Source: Moniliophthora roreri (Eukaryota; Basidiomycota; Agaricomycetes; Agaricales; Marasmiaceae). From it: DNA of 64,000 nt. The stretch lies in contig LATX02000001.1 in NCBI GenBank assembly GCA_001466705.2, positions 558,001-622,000 on the forward strand. The letters are read 5' to 3'. This document shows, piece by piece, positions 25,305 to 35,520 of the stretch; the stretch's first letter is position 1, and the number at the start of each line of letters is the position of its first letter. Made by a program: the position numbers and the translations under genes. The notes below the pieces were generated by a model. It saw nothing but the letters and a program-made list of their open reading frames with translations, did no database searches and was not told where the DNA came from.

Positions 25305-27876
25305 TCAATAACGGTCATCAGTGTCACTTCGCAATGTGTCCAGCGAATCCCTTGCAAAGTCGAGGAAACTATCTTCGTGTTTAAGTAGTTTCGCTCCGGT
25401 ACTGCGGGACGGGGGCGGGGGCGGGGGCGTTGGTAGGGGCCGGGATTGGTCTGGCACATCGTCGTCTATGTGAAGGAATGAAGGCTTCTTCATTATCGAC
25501 CTTCGGGACATCTGCTTATGCGTCGGTGTCGGTAAACTTTGTTTCCGGGGCGGTGGAGCCAGAGGTTTCAACGCAGGTACGTCTGACGCGGATGCTGAAG
25601 GTGGAGGTGTGTTGCTATGGGTATGAAGCGCCGTACCCCGCCGTGGCCGGGGAGGTGGAGGGAGACTGACGAATTCAGGAGGTGGCGAAGATGACGGACT
25701 GAAGGGACTAAAAGACTCGACGCTGTCGATAGGCGAGTGGAGATACGCCGGTCCCTGCGAAGTCGAAGGACGGCTCTTGGAATACAGCATATTCGTACCG
25801 CCATTAAAATCCCTTCCCACCATTGAATGCGACCGTCCTAATTCCTGCGGAGAACCCAATGAATTCTGTGACATTACTGAAGGAGGGGGCTGCAAGCTCA
25901 TCACGGACGGAGCATATTCCGACTCTGATGTGGATAGGACGGTCGATGATGAAACAACGGATAGTCCTCTTGCCCTCGAGGAACTTAACGACTCCTGTAC
26001 TGAAGCCTCAAACTTCAACATATCCGCGGGAGACATGATCTGCTGCGGTGTGTAATCCACATGAGTAGCCTGTGGACTACTAGGCGGGTCTGGGTCCTCC
26101 CAGAACGACGCTGACTGTGGGTTAGGCGTAGGTCTGGACGAAGTCATGTAGAGATTACGTTCTGGAGAATCCATCGACAGACTAAATATTGACCGCACAT
26201 CATCCTCAGCGGTGATACTAGCCGGCGAGTGTGAGGTCGAAGGTCGCCGTAGGCTTGACGCTGAAAATAGTCGTTTCCGTACAGGCGTGCTGCTTGGCCC
26301 ACTTGTACTATCCCTCTTTCCCTCGCCCGTACTTGCCGTTGAGAATTCCGCCGACTGAGACGGACTGTTATTGAATGAATTGGTATGTCGCAGAGGCATC
26401 GGCATCGGGGGAAGAGGAATCCGTGGGTGATGGAAAGAGCGCTGTTTTCTCGGTGCCTTCTCGATAGGTTCAGTAACCGTTCTTGAAAAACTGGAGCCGT
26501 TACTGCCTTTCAATGATTGCTGAGATGTCGCCCGCTTGAGCGTCCTCGTTGGGGAAGATGATTTCGACGAGGGAGTTGCACCCTCTGGTAAACCTTCCGG
26601 CTGTGACATCAAACTCCGCTCCCGAGCCTTGTTCCGGGGAATATAGTGTTGGTTGGGAATCTCTCGTCCTAATGATAACGACGAAAATGTCGACGCCACT
26701 GAGTCCCTATGGCGTGATTCAAGTCGGGACGCTAAATTTGAATCATCGTCTGTGGAATTGTCATTGACCGGAGGGAGCGGAAGTTTTTGGTTCGGAGGTG
26801 CAGTCAAAGGTAACCCCATTCTTTGGATTGATGGTTGTCGCACGACAACACGAGGAGAAATCGGGGAGGTAGCCGCAGAGTTGGAAGGACCAACGAAGGA
26901 GTCAGGTGTTGTTCTAGGTGACGGCGCTTTACCAGTGTCGTCCTGTAAAAATTTGGATCTCTGAGGAATGGGCCCTACGTCTGTCATTCCTCTAGCCCGC
27001 ATGGGTGGTCGTGGAAGACGACTAGTATTAGGCTGGCTGAGACGGTTCTTGTCCGTCAACGTGCTGGAGGAATGGGACTTGGTCATGGTACTGCCAGTAG
27101 GATCAACAATGTCATCCCACGCTGTTTCTAGTAAAAGGTGGGTCCCTCGACCAAAATCCCCTGCAGATTTCCTAGCAAGGGGAAAAGATTCCATCAATGA
27201 GGGACAGGCGATGTAAGATAGGTGGCACGACATACTTCTTGGGTAGTGCGTGGTTATGAACTGGGAGTTCTGTTATCCACGATGGTGAGCTAATAATGGA
27301 CATATCCTCCGGATACATATTAGAGTTGGAGTTGGATGAAGACGAAGCGTATGAGCCTCGGTTCGCAGGGACATCAACATGTAGTTTCTTGGTAGTGTAA
27401 TCTGGAATGGATGAATTCGAGTATGCAGAGAGTCGATTTGGGTCTAAAGGAGAGGTAAGCCCGGAAACATTCCGTGCTGCAAATGGGTCGGTATCGGAGA
27501 GGGTCAAAAGTGAGTGACGTTGTGAACCAGAGCTCCTTGGATCAGAGGGAGTCCTAGGCTCAATGGAATCCACCCGTGATCTTGTACTGGAAACAGACTT
27601 GGACGGCGGCCTATTTGTATACTTTTTTGGTGAATACGAAGGGTCTCCTTGGGGTGGTGGCTGGTGAGTGAAGCTTGGAGGTGGACTCTGTATGGCCAAG
27701 GAAGGATGTTTCTTGGATTTCGTCGAGAGACCGATTGCGGAAGCAAAAGTATTAAATTTGCCATCCGTACGTTTATCGCGTGAAGGGGTTTTTTCTGAAG
27801 GATATAAGGTATCCTTTGAAGATTTGGAGGAGAGTTGCCACCAATTCCGCGAAGTCGACGGTGATAGAGCAGACAT
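25305..27876 (-). CDS. Ser/Pro-rich, largely disordered protein of unknown function
   Basis: Two exons joined by an intron at about 27160-27225 (reverse-strand donor gtatgt, acceptor ttgctag), so that HALPKK is followed by KSAGDFGRGTHLLLETAWDD. About 835 residues. The N-terminal MSALSPSTSRNWWQLSSKSS and the segment GRGTHLLLETAWDDIVDP are the most ordered parts. The rest is Ser, Pro, Thr and Arg rich with many SP/TP sites and polyproline runs (for example PLPTPPPPPPSRS), and ends DFARDSLDTLRSDTDDRY. The polyproline runs could bind SH3, WW or profilin partners, and the lack of enzyme motifs suggests a scaffold; both are inferences. No family recognised. Confidence 0.65.
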
Positions 27877-28411
27877 TGTGGAAGTGATATCTGTGTGGGC
27901 TGGAAATATAATGAGGGACAGTTTTTTTTACAGATAAATTATGAAGCACAACAGAGAAAAAGAGGGATAAAGGGTTGTTTCAGGCCGATTTCAGGGACAT
28001 GATGGTGGTGGTGGTGGTGGTGGTAGTAGTAGTTGTAGACACAGTTTTCCAGGGTCCCGCAGGTGTGACTTTCCCCGCTCGGTTACCTGGTCAGTTACGT
28101 CGCAACATCACACCTACATCACAATCTCCCTGTCAATGTTTATCATCCGGACCCGAATCAATCTTCTTCTTCGTCCGGAGGCCGAAATGAGGCTGCGACA
28201 TCACTTGCCGCACCGTATTTGAATGAGATTCATCTTGTATACACCACCACTCTGCCTTGGTTGCGAATCCTCACGAGTCCGTGGGATTGGCAACAATAAT
28301 TAGCTCCTAATATTATGAAACGCGGGAGTAAATTGGTGTGGAAAAAAAAGTTGATCACATAAATAGCCGACTACTAAGGGGCACCACCTGAGATCATGAT
28401 CAAGTAGGACT
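27877..28411. other. intergenic region with microsatellite
   Basis: About 535 bp upstream of the Ser/Pro-rich gene and downstream of the voltage-sensor-like gene. It holds a TGG/TAG trinucleotide repeat (28001-28033). Nothing else stands out. Confidence 0.6.
28001..28033 (+). repeat. (TGG)n/(TAG)n microsatellite
   Basis: Perfect TGG repeats followed by a few TAG repeats in the 5' flank of the Ser/Pro-rich gene. Probably non-coding and length-variable. Confidence 0.9.
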
Positions 28412-29472
28412 CTAAACCCATGCATTGCGTTCTTCTCGGCCAACATCAGGCGGCGTATCCGTGAAGGGCTGTTGCCAAGTTTGCTGTTGTCTGGACTCTC
28501 CCTCATCATCATCCTCAACATCAAATACTGTCGAATGTCGGATGAGCGGTCGACCCAGCTCTGCATCGTCCTCCTCGTCGCTTTCAATATCAATATCCAA
28601 GCTGTATCCAGCTCGTCTCGCAGCATTGATATCAATCGGTTTCGGTCGTGAAAAGATAGATTGACCGGACCTGAAAGTGGGTATGACTAAGAATACGGTG
28701 GCTAGCAAGAACTGCGGAGTCAACTCACTGTCGCATTACAGCTGCCAGGCGGCTGAACTGCAGAACGTTACGTGCCACAAGCAGCAGGGTATCCAAAATC
28801 TCCTCCTCTTTACTCGTCGAGCCGCATTTCGCAAATGCCAGGACAAGCAACGTCAAGGCACAGAATACAGTCAACACCAAATCCACAACATTAAAGGGCG
28901 ATTTCCAGAATTGCTATATGGGGCGCAATGCATTGGTTGGAGGGAAAAATTCAATTATAATGACCGCAAAGATGCTCACCCTTCCAAACGCAACAAATCG
29001 TATAGCGACCTCCAGTATCATAGAAACGTTGATAATAACTTCAAGAATGTAAAATGGTAGACCCGGACACTCGTCGGTGATGCTGAGCACAATGGTAGTA
29101 ACAGAGAGCGCTGCCATGCCCAGATAGAGAAAAATGTATGTCCGCGAATGCACAAATCTGTTGGCTAGCCCTTTAGTGATTTCCTGGCGAGTAAGGGCAT
29201 AGATGGATCGTGTCGGCCTGCTCTCAGAGGTGCGATGAGTTCAAAGCCATAGTCCAGGACATGAATGATAATGCTCACGCCGATTGACTGGAGCGTGAAT
29301 CATGGTAGCCGTCGCGATTCAAGGGGTCGGACTCGCCAAAGTCAAGGTTGTCTGGGGAGTGTTCTGGATGGGAATTCATGACACGGGGGTGGACACGAGG
29401 GCACTGGCCGGAGTGGTGCCCAATATGGGAACTTTTCTTGTCAGACATTCGCACGCTTTCTGCCTCTGCCAT
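28412..29472 (-). CDS. four-helix voltage-sensor/ion-transport-domain-like membrane protein
   Basis: Four predicted transmembrane segments are spread over several exons: YIFLYLGMAALSVTTIVLSI, FYILEVIINVSMILEVAIRF, NVVDLVLTVFCALTLLVLAF, and a fourth helix with spaced arginines, LLLVARNVLQFSRLAAVMRQ. Acidic residues in helix 2 (LEVAIRF) and helix 3 (VVDLVL) are placed as in voltage-sensor domains. No pore-loop pair follows; instead there is an acidic cytosolic tail (DIDIESDEEDDAELGRPLIR) to the stop at 28412. About 280 residues. Splices check out: FVAFGR to QFWKSPFNV, and VMRQ to SGQSIFSRPK, both GT-AG on the reverse strand. Start chosen at MAEAESVRMSDKKS (29472). An upstream Met at 29586 would overlap the CWC25 start and is less likely. 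It could be a voltage-sensor protein or a channel accessory subunit; ion conduction is not shown. Confidence 0.65.
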
Positions 29473-29547
29473 TGACTCCCAAGTCGAGTCGCCCTTGCTG
29501 CACAAATATCTTTTTTCTAGTCCTTCAAAGGTTACAAGCTCGTCAAA
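29473..29547. promoter_or_regulatory. very short divergent promoter
   Basis: 75 bp separate the start codons of the voltage-sensor-like gene and CWC25. Transcription start sites of both must lie inside or overlap the opposite gene. Confidence 0.5.
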
Positions 29548-30903
29548 ATGGGTGGAGGAGATCTTAACATGAAGAAATCTTGGCACCCGCTCCTGCTCAA
29601 GAATCAGGAGCGGGTTTGGTTGGAGGAGAAGAAAGCTGTGAGAGATTCTATTGTCAGATTAGTGTTACTCTCGCTGACCTTATCATTTCTAGTTGGAAGA
29701 AAAGAAGAAACTCGATCAGTTGCGCAAGGAGAAGGAGGAAGAGCGACAATTGCAAGAACTTCAAAGGCTGCAAGAGGAACAGACTGGAAAGAAACGGACG
29801 GAGAAGCTAGAATGGATGTATACGACGCCCGCGACCGGGAGCAGTCAAAATCCCAACGACCTGGAAGACTATCTGTTGGGCAAAAAGCGGGTCGATAAGA
29901 TCCTAACTGGTGACGAGAATGCAAAGGTACGAACTGTCTTCACTCATCACTGAGTAATTCACTCATCTCTACTGTGCAGATCGGTGCATCTCACAAGAAT
30001 TTCATCGCAGTTCAGAATGCCAATTCTGCTCGTGATATCGCTGCCAAAGTTCGGGAAGATCCGCTGTTTGCCATCAAACAACAAGAGCAGGCAGCTTATG
30101 AGGCTTTGATGTCCAACCCTCTCCGTCTTCGGGAAATGCAGGAGAGGAATGGAATTAAACCCAAGAAGAACAAGAAAGAGAAGAAGTGGGAGAAGGAGGA
30201 GAGGAAGAGGGTGAATTACGAGAAGAAGTATGAAAAGCAGCGAGAGGACGACCGGCATTCTCGTCGGAGGTCCCGCTCCCGCTCTGAGGATCGCTATCGA
30301 AGACGCTCACCTTCTCCATACTCTCGACGTGACAGCCGGCGAGACGATTACCAGGATGACTACCGGGACGACAGACGCCGTTACAGCCGTAGCCCCGTCC
30401 GTGATCGTCAACGCTACCGAGACAGCGAGGAGTCCTTGGAAGACGAAGGCTATGGTTCTCGCAGACATAGTTCAGATCAGAGGTCACGAAGTACAAGTCC
30501 CGACCGGAGCTACAGGAGACGGTCTCGAAGTCCACGAGATGATTGTCGTGAATATCATAGGCAAAATCAACGAGCTCGACGAAGTCCTCCGCCTGCGCCT
30601 CGTACCCACCATCAGCCTGCATCGAGTACAAACACAAGCCATCAAAATGCCGAAGATCGTGCAGCGCGACTGGCTGCAATGACTTCTGATGCAAAGTCGA
30701 TGGATGTCGAACGGCAGGAGCGACTTAGACAACTCCTGGAAAAGGAGAAGGCCGAGCTTGCAGCGGATGAGGCTGTTAGGGCCAAGTCGAAGGGCATGGG
30801 CGGCTTCCTTGGCCAGGAGCAAAAGAGGGTCTTTGGTGGCAGTGGTGGTTTGGAAGAGAGAATTCGGCGTGGACGTGGTGGTATGGTTATTGACGCAGAT
30901 TAG
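29548..30903 (+). CDS. CWC25: pre-mRNA splicing factor CWC25/Cwf25
   Basis: Spliceosome factor that joins around the first catalytic step of splicing. Three exons: [20 protein letters not shown] opens the CIR_N domain, continued after a GT-AG intron by a Lys/Glu-rich helix ([19 protein letters not shown]). Next come the conserved [11 protein letters not shown] and [16 protein letters not shown], a second intron at about 29927-29979, and [20 protein letters not shown]. About residues 200-330 form an Arg/Ser-rich region with many RS and SP dipeptides. The C-terminus has [20 protein letters not shown] and [18 protein letters not shown], typical of the family. About 410 residues. It shares a 75-bp promoter with the divergent membrane-protein gene. 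Confidence 0.93.
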
Positions 30904-31023
30904 GACAGTGCCGAAGTCAGATTCCTTGTTTCTCGCCTGGATTATGTATTACTGGTTTGCTTCGTTTGCCTTGGACGCAATGAAACTCGAACAACTGATA
31001 ATATGCATTTTACTCTTTTGTGT

Positions 31024-31658
31024 CTAGACTGCCGTTAACGATGTCAGTTGTATTTCTACGATTTTGTTAATGTCCACCAAATCCCAAAAAAAGAAAAAGT
31101 CCACAAGAAAGCCGTTTATCAACATGCCCATACTCATACGAAAGTTCAGCACTCTGACCCAGAAGACGACGATGAATAGTTGGAAGAGATTTCCGTCGAT
31201 GTCAGGCTGGTTTGGCTCGGACAGTGCGTTGACGGCGAGCACAAAAGCATCCTCTTCAGGGGCGATGTCATCGGATATGTGAGGCGGGCCAGTTTCGATG
31301 GCTTGTGGTGACTAACCATAACCAATACTTCTGGTAAAGGATCCTCGTCTGGCCGCTGTGTGAAAGCATTAGTACATAATACAGGCTGGCTGTCTACGAA
31401 AGGACGCGAACCGGTGATGTCTCCCCCAAGTCCTCTAATGATGCAGCCGACAACGTCTTGAACTTCCACCAAAGATCTTGTGACTGCTTCCGGTCTGGTA
31501 CACTCTTCGACTGAGCAACATTAGGGTATACGAGGCCAGCCTACCACGTCAATGTCAGCTGCGTGCGCTAACGAGCAAATCCGAGGACTTACCATCCGAA
31601 CACGGTCTTTTGGTGGCTTAGCGAGATCGACAAAGCGTACGACAGCAGCAGCTGACAT
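31024..31658 (-). CDS. small hypothetical protein
   Basis: Not recognised. Exons that fit: MSAAAVVRFVDLAKPPKDRV (start 31658), then after a GT-AG intron AGLVYPNVAQSKSVPDRKQS with QDLWWKFKTLSAASLEDLGE, then RPDEDPLPEVLVM, then DAFVLAVNALSEPNQPDIDG with a hydrophobic segment (LFQLFIVVFWVRVLNF), ending at 31024. About 165 residues. An in-frame Met farther upstream (31769) would add a Ser/Leu/Pro-rich leader that could be a mitochondrial presequence. The 3' end is the weakest part; the last residues are very hydrophobic and could be a read-through of 3' UTR. It converges with CWC25 and diverges from DMC1. Confidence 0.45.
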
Positions 31659-32033
31659 TCTGAGGAGACGAGGGAACGTTGGTGTAGAATTGGCAAGAGG
31701 AAAGTTTTGAGGTAGTGATGAAGATGATGGTAGTAATGAAGAAAGCAGCGTGGGCTGACAAAGAAGCAATTCTCGACGTCGATTCGGGGCCGCCTTGAAA
31801 GCGAGCTAGCTTTCATGCATGAAGTACAAAGCTCCTCCTCCTCTTTTGCCCTTTACTTCACCATTTCTGCTGCTGTGCCAAGAAGCTATGCCAAGCATGC
31901 AGGAAATCACCTTTTTTGGGAAGGAAGTTTTCCTGTTTTGGGTTTGTGGAAGGCCACAAATAATCCACAACTTTGAGCTCACTGGTCCTACGTTTCTTCC
32001 TCTTCTACCACCACCTTCTCTTCTCCCGCTCAT
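31659..32033. promoter_or_regulatory. divergent promoter of the small gene and DMC1
   Basis: 375 bp between start codons. A pyrimidine-rich stretch just before DMC1 (about 31992-32028, runs of TTCTTCC and CCTTCTC) resembles fungal core promoters. No meiosis-specific element could be assigned by eye. Confidence 0.45.
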
Positions 32034-34059
32034 AATGCCCCCTCGTCGCGAACAATCTCAGGCACCTCCAAGGTCTCAAAGTCCAGCCGCTGATGAAGAC
32101 GATGTAAGCGTGTTTTCTACTCGTTTAACGCGCCTTTCTTCCAAAGCTAACGACATCCACGATTTCATAGACATCATGGTTCGACAGTGTCGACGAACTT
32201 CAGCAGCATGTTAGTCTTTGGTCGCGTTCTCAGTCGACCCCCCTTCTAATCTTCCTCAAGGGTATTAACGTGCAGGATATCCTGAAGCTCAAGGTGCGAA
32301 GATACGCGATTGATGTATCATCGATAACGCTACGATTCCCTATTTTAATCCTTCAGTCTGCTGCTATCAATACCGTATCTGGAGTCAACATGACCACTCG
32401 GCGTCAAATGCTCAAGATTAAGGCGAGTCGTTGCTTCATGTGTACGCATACATGCGCTTACACCAATAGTTAGGGGATGTCCGAGGCAAAGGTCGAAAAA
32501 ATCAAGGTTAGCTAGCCTCGCAGCTTGACTACTCCATGCACGCTTCACCTTTACTCATTCTTGCCGAAATCAGGAAGCGGCTCATAAGATCCTAGTGAAC
32601 CACCTACATCTTGCCTGAGAGTTTTCACCACTGATCTTCTTCCACATTAAGGGTTCCTCCTTTTCTACAGGCATCGAAGTCCAGGACAAAAGGAAGAGAG
32701 TCTTGACGATAAGCACAGGAAGCAAATCAGTCGACGGCATTTTGGGAGGTCAGAATCACGCTCAGTTCAGTCTGTCGATCGCTGCTCTTACGCGACCTAC
32801 AGGCGGTATCGTGTCTCAGTCGATCACAGAGGGCAAGTTCCAGTCACTGGTCGCCTATGGATCTATACAGACTTCTATCCATCAGTATACGGAGAGTTTC
32901 GTACCGGCAAGACGCAGCTAGCACACACCATAAGTGTTGTAGCGCAGCTTCCACCTGATCTCGGTGGCGCATCTGGAAAGGTAGCTCCATGCGCTTTTCA
33001 GGTTCGAATTACATTCAAGTGCTCGTTTAGGTCGCCTACATCGATACGGAAGGTAATGACTCAGACCCATTGTCCAACTCCGGGATAACCATTTCATTTT
33101 GCAGGAACTTTTCGACCTGACCGTATCAAATCTATTGCGGAGAGGTTTAATGTCGATGGCAACATGGCGCTTGAGAATATTCTCTATGGTTCGTAAATCG
33201 TGGCCGGTGTTCAAAAGCCTCTCTCACCGAAATCACTACTAGCACGAGCTTTCAACAGTGAACATCAAGTAAGATGTCAATTCCTTGATGAACAGACGCG
33301 CGAACTCAGGGCTCGGCTTGCTGCTGTAGATGGAGCTCATCAATGAATGCTCTCTACGCTTCGCAGAAGACAAGGATTTCAGGCTTTTGGTTTGACTGCT
33401 TCTAATGCGATATCAATGCTTTGTGCTCACTTCTTCATTTATCGAGATTGTTGACAGTATCATGGCTTTGTTTCGCGTGGATTTCAGCGGCCGAGGAGAG
33501 CTCGGAGAAAGACAGCAGAAGGCAAGTCCTCTTTCTGCCATGTCTAGAGTCAACTGACTCTGGTACTGTGTAGCTTGCCCAGGTAAGGTGGTCACGCCCT
33601 GGATCTAGATTTATGCTCATATGTTTCAGATGCTCTCCAAGTTGACCAAGCTATCAGAAGAATACAATGTATAGCCTTTACACTCTGTTTATCATGACAT
33701 ACTGACGTATTTCTCCAAGATCGCGATTCTCCTTACGAACCAAGTTCAATGCACGTTTCCTCCTCCCATCCTTTCTCGCAGCGTGACTGAAAATTCCTTT
33801 ATAGCCGACCCTGGAGCCACTATGACCTTCGTTGCCGGTGGCGCCCTGAAACCTATAGGAGGCCACATTCTATCTCATGCTTCTGCTACTAGAATGTTCT
33901 TGCGTAAAGGTGCGTTCCCATCGTCTATCGGAGGCTCTAGACTCACGAAGCCTCTTAGGTCGTGCCGAAGAGCGAGTTGCAAAACTGGTCGATAGCCCAG
34001 ATCGCCCAGAGAGCGAGGCCTCATATAAACTGGACGAAGGCGGATGGGCGGATGTTTGA
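32034..34059 (+). CDS. DMC1: meiotic recombinase Dmc1 (RecA/Rad51 family)
   Basis: Forms filaments on single-stranded DNA and drives strand exchange between homologs in meiosis. About 345 residues from 19 exons. The N-terminal helix-hairpin-helix region includes [15 protein letters not shown] and [17 protein letters not shown]. The core has [20 protein letters not shown], Walker [43 protein letters not shown], Walker [49 protein letters not shown] and [26 protein letters not shown] and [15 protein letters not shown] point to DMC1 rather than RAD51. Splicing is unusual: introns 32423-32473, 32833-32886, 33522-33573 and 33751-33804 only fit with GC donors, and exon 33574-33582 is 9 nt. Every junction keeps the conserved protein, so this looks like a working gene, not a pseudogene. 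Confidence 0.93.
33574..33582 (+). other. DMC1: 9-nt microexon of DMC1
   Basis: Encodes only Leu-Ala-Gln of the conserved segment QQKLAQMLSKL. It is bounded upstream by a GC-AG intron (33522-33573, donor AAG/GCAAGT) and downstream by a GT-AG intron (33583-33629). Skipping would remove three residues without a frameshift. Confidence 0.8.
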
Positions 34060-34762
34060 ATCTACCCTGAGCTCCTGTAGATTGTCTCCTTATGCTGAAT
34101 TGCTTGCTACTTCCGTTGCTCGGATCCAATTCGCCGATTAACTTCTCTCAAATCACTCTTTGTCACATTATTGGTCTTTTATCCACTAATTTCCCTTACC
34201 TTTGGGTGATGTTCTCGTCGATACCAACTTAATGCCGGCCCTGTCATATTCCTTTCCGTGTCAGCAGTGCATCTCACATTACGTGCTATCTCCTTCGATA
34301 TCAATGAAAGCAGATGCAATTGGTGGACCCACACCATCAGTTGAGAAGTCAGTCCTAGTATTCGGACGTTGTCTTATGGCCGACCCTGTATAAAATAAAT
34401 GGGACCGCCTACAATTTGAGCTTGAAAGAAACCCCTCAACCCTATCAATGCCTTCAGCAAAGAGAACTCATCCTCGCTCTCGAGCTCACTGGCGTGGTTC
34501 TCCCGCAGCATCAAAGAGATGGGGGCACAAGATTTCGTGCGCATCGTTTCTACATTCGGACTTGGCGGAGGGGAGTCACAGAGAATACGTGACTGCATCA
34601 TACGCATCCCTTCCTGCTATTCCAGCGTACATTCCATGCGTTGGACTCGAGGGATGTTTGACCTAACGACGAATCCACAGATCCCTACCTCCTTCGACTT
34701 GTTCTAACCGAGATGTATCCGCGTTAAGCCCACAAAGAACACAAGATCACGATCTTCCCGAA
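34060..34762. other. intergenic region downstream of DMC1
   Basis: About 700 bp. Short ORFs on both strands (for example 34448-34666 and 34374-34607) overlap each other and lack coding character. No repeat or RNA gene recognised. Confidence 0.6.
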
Positions 34763-35227
34763 ATGGAGCGCGCATCCCCGCCACCACCACCTCATGTCTA
34801 CGCAGGGGTGAAGGTGGATCCATGGATCGATTCCCTGCCGTTACTCAGCAGCGAATACATCCCGGACAACGTTCCACCGTCGCCCACTTCGAGTGCTACA
34901 GATTTCGCCGCTCACGATGACGAGGGTTTCAGATCGCATGCGGGTCTGTGGTTTGAAGATGTGGACACACCGTGGACCCCCAATGCAAGAAGAAGAAAGG
35001 AGGAGGAGAAAGTGCGATGGACAAGACCTACCGAATCGGAACGTGTTTTTACCGCGCAAGGACCGCATCATATCACCTTACTGCAATGGACCCACAGAAA
35101 TGGGACACACTACACGGTGTGTGCTGGGTGCGAGAATATCGTGCAGAAGAAGGACTTCGAACAGCTTCACGATAGTCATTGTCTCCCGGATAGATACTAT
35201 GAATATGATTCGACGGGTACCTGTTAG
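34763..35227 (+). CDS. 154-aa hypothetical protein with a CCHHC zinc-finger-like cluster
   Basis: Single-exon ORF, MERASPPPPPHVYAGVKVDP at the start. The N-terminal half is Pro- and Asp-rich with a GLWFEDVDTPWTP motif, then a basic helix (ARRRKEEEKVRW). The C-terminal half looks folded: HHITLLQWTHRNGTHYTVC followed by AGCENIVQKKDFEQLHDSHC. The spacing C-x2-C-x12-H-x2-H-C could bind one zinc ion. No family recognised. Balanced composition and the ordered C-terminus argue that it is real, though no intron is available to confirm it. It lies on the same strand as the T2 RNase about 300 bp downstream. Confidence 0.55.
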   Translation: MERASPPPPPHVYAGVKVDPWIDSLPLLSSEYIPDNVPPSPTSSATDFAAHDDEGFRSHAGLWFEDVDTPWTPNARRRKEEEKVRWTRPTESERVFTAQGPHHITLLQWTHRNGTHYTVCAGCENIVQKKDFEQLHDSHCLPDRYYEYDSTGTC

Positions 35228-35520
35228 GATTTATCAGTCTATTTACCTGTAATCACACACTTGCCTTCACTATAATCATACATGACTTTGCTAGCATTCA
35301 ATGTACATGGCAGATGTCAGGGACGACGACTTGGCCTGATAGATCCAAAAAGTCCTTTCCACCTGCTACCCCTCCGCTCTTGTCCCGCTGAGACCGACAG
35401 CTACCTTATGGTCCTCCCTCTGCTGACAGCGCACGTTCTACACGTAAAATACTTAAAAGATGGGACATCAGCTTTCTTTGGCCCTGCCCTAGACCTCTAT
35501 CACCTATTCTCTTCATCAAA

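Noticed and set aside
29473..29586. Longer start for the voltage-sensor-like gene
   Set aside because: Would overlap the CWC25 start; Met at 29472 is sufficient.
30155..30694. 179-codon minus-strand ORF
   Set aside because: Antisense to the Arg/Ser-rich repeat of CWC25; the length comes from the repetitive codons.
32999..33010. B-box-like GGTTCGAATT as part of a tRNA gene
   Set aside because: It lies in a DMC1 intron and no cloverleaf or A box could be built around it; a similar hit near 45176-45190 is also intronic.
32034..34059. DMC1 as a pseudogene because of stops between exons
   Set aside because: All stops fall in introns; with GC-AG introns allowed the whole conserved protein is intact.
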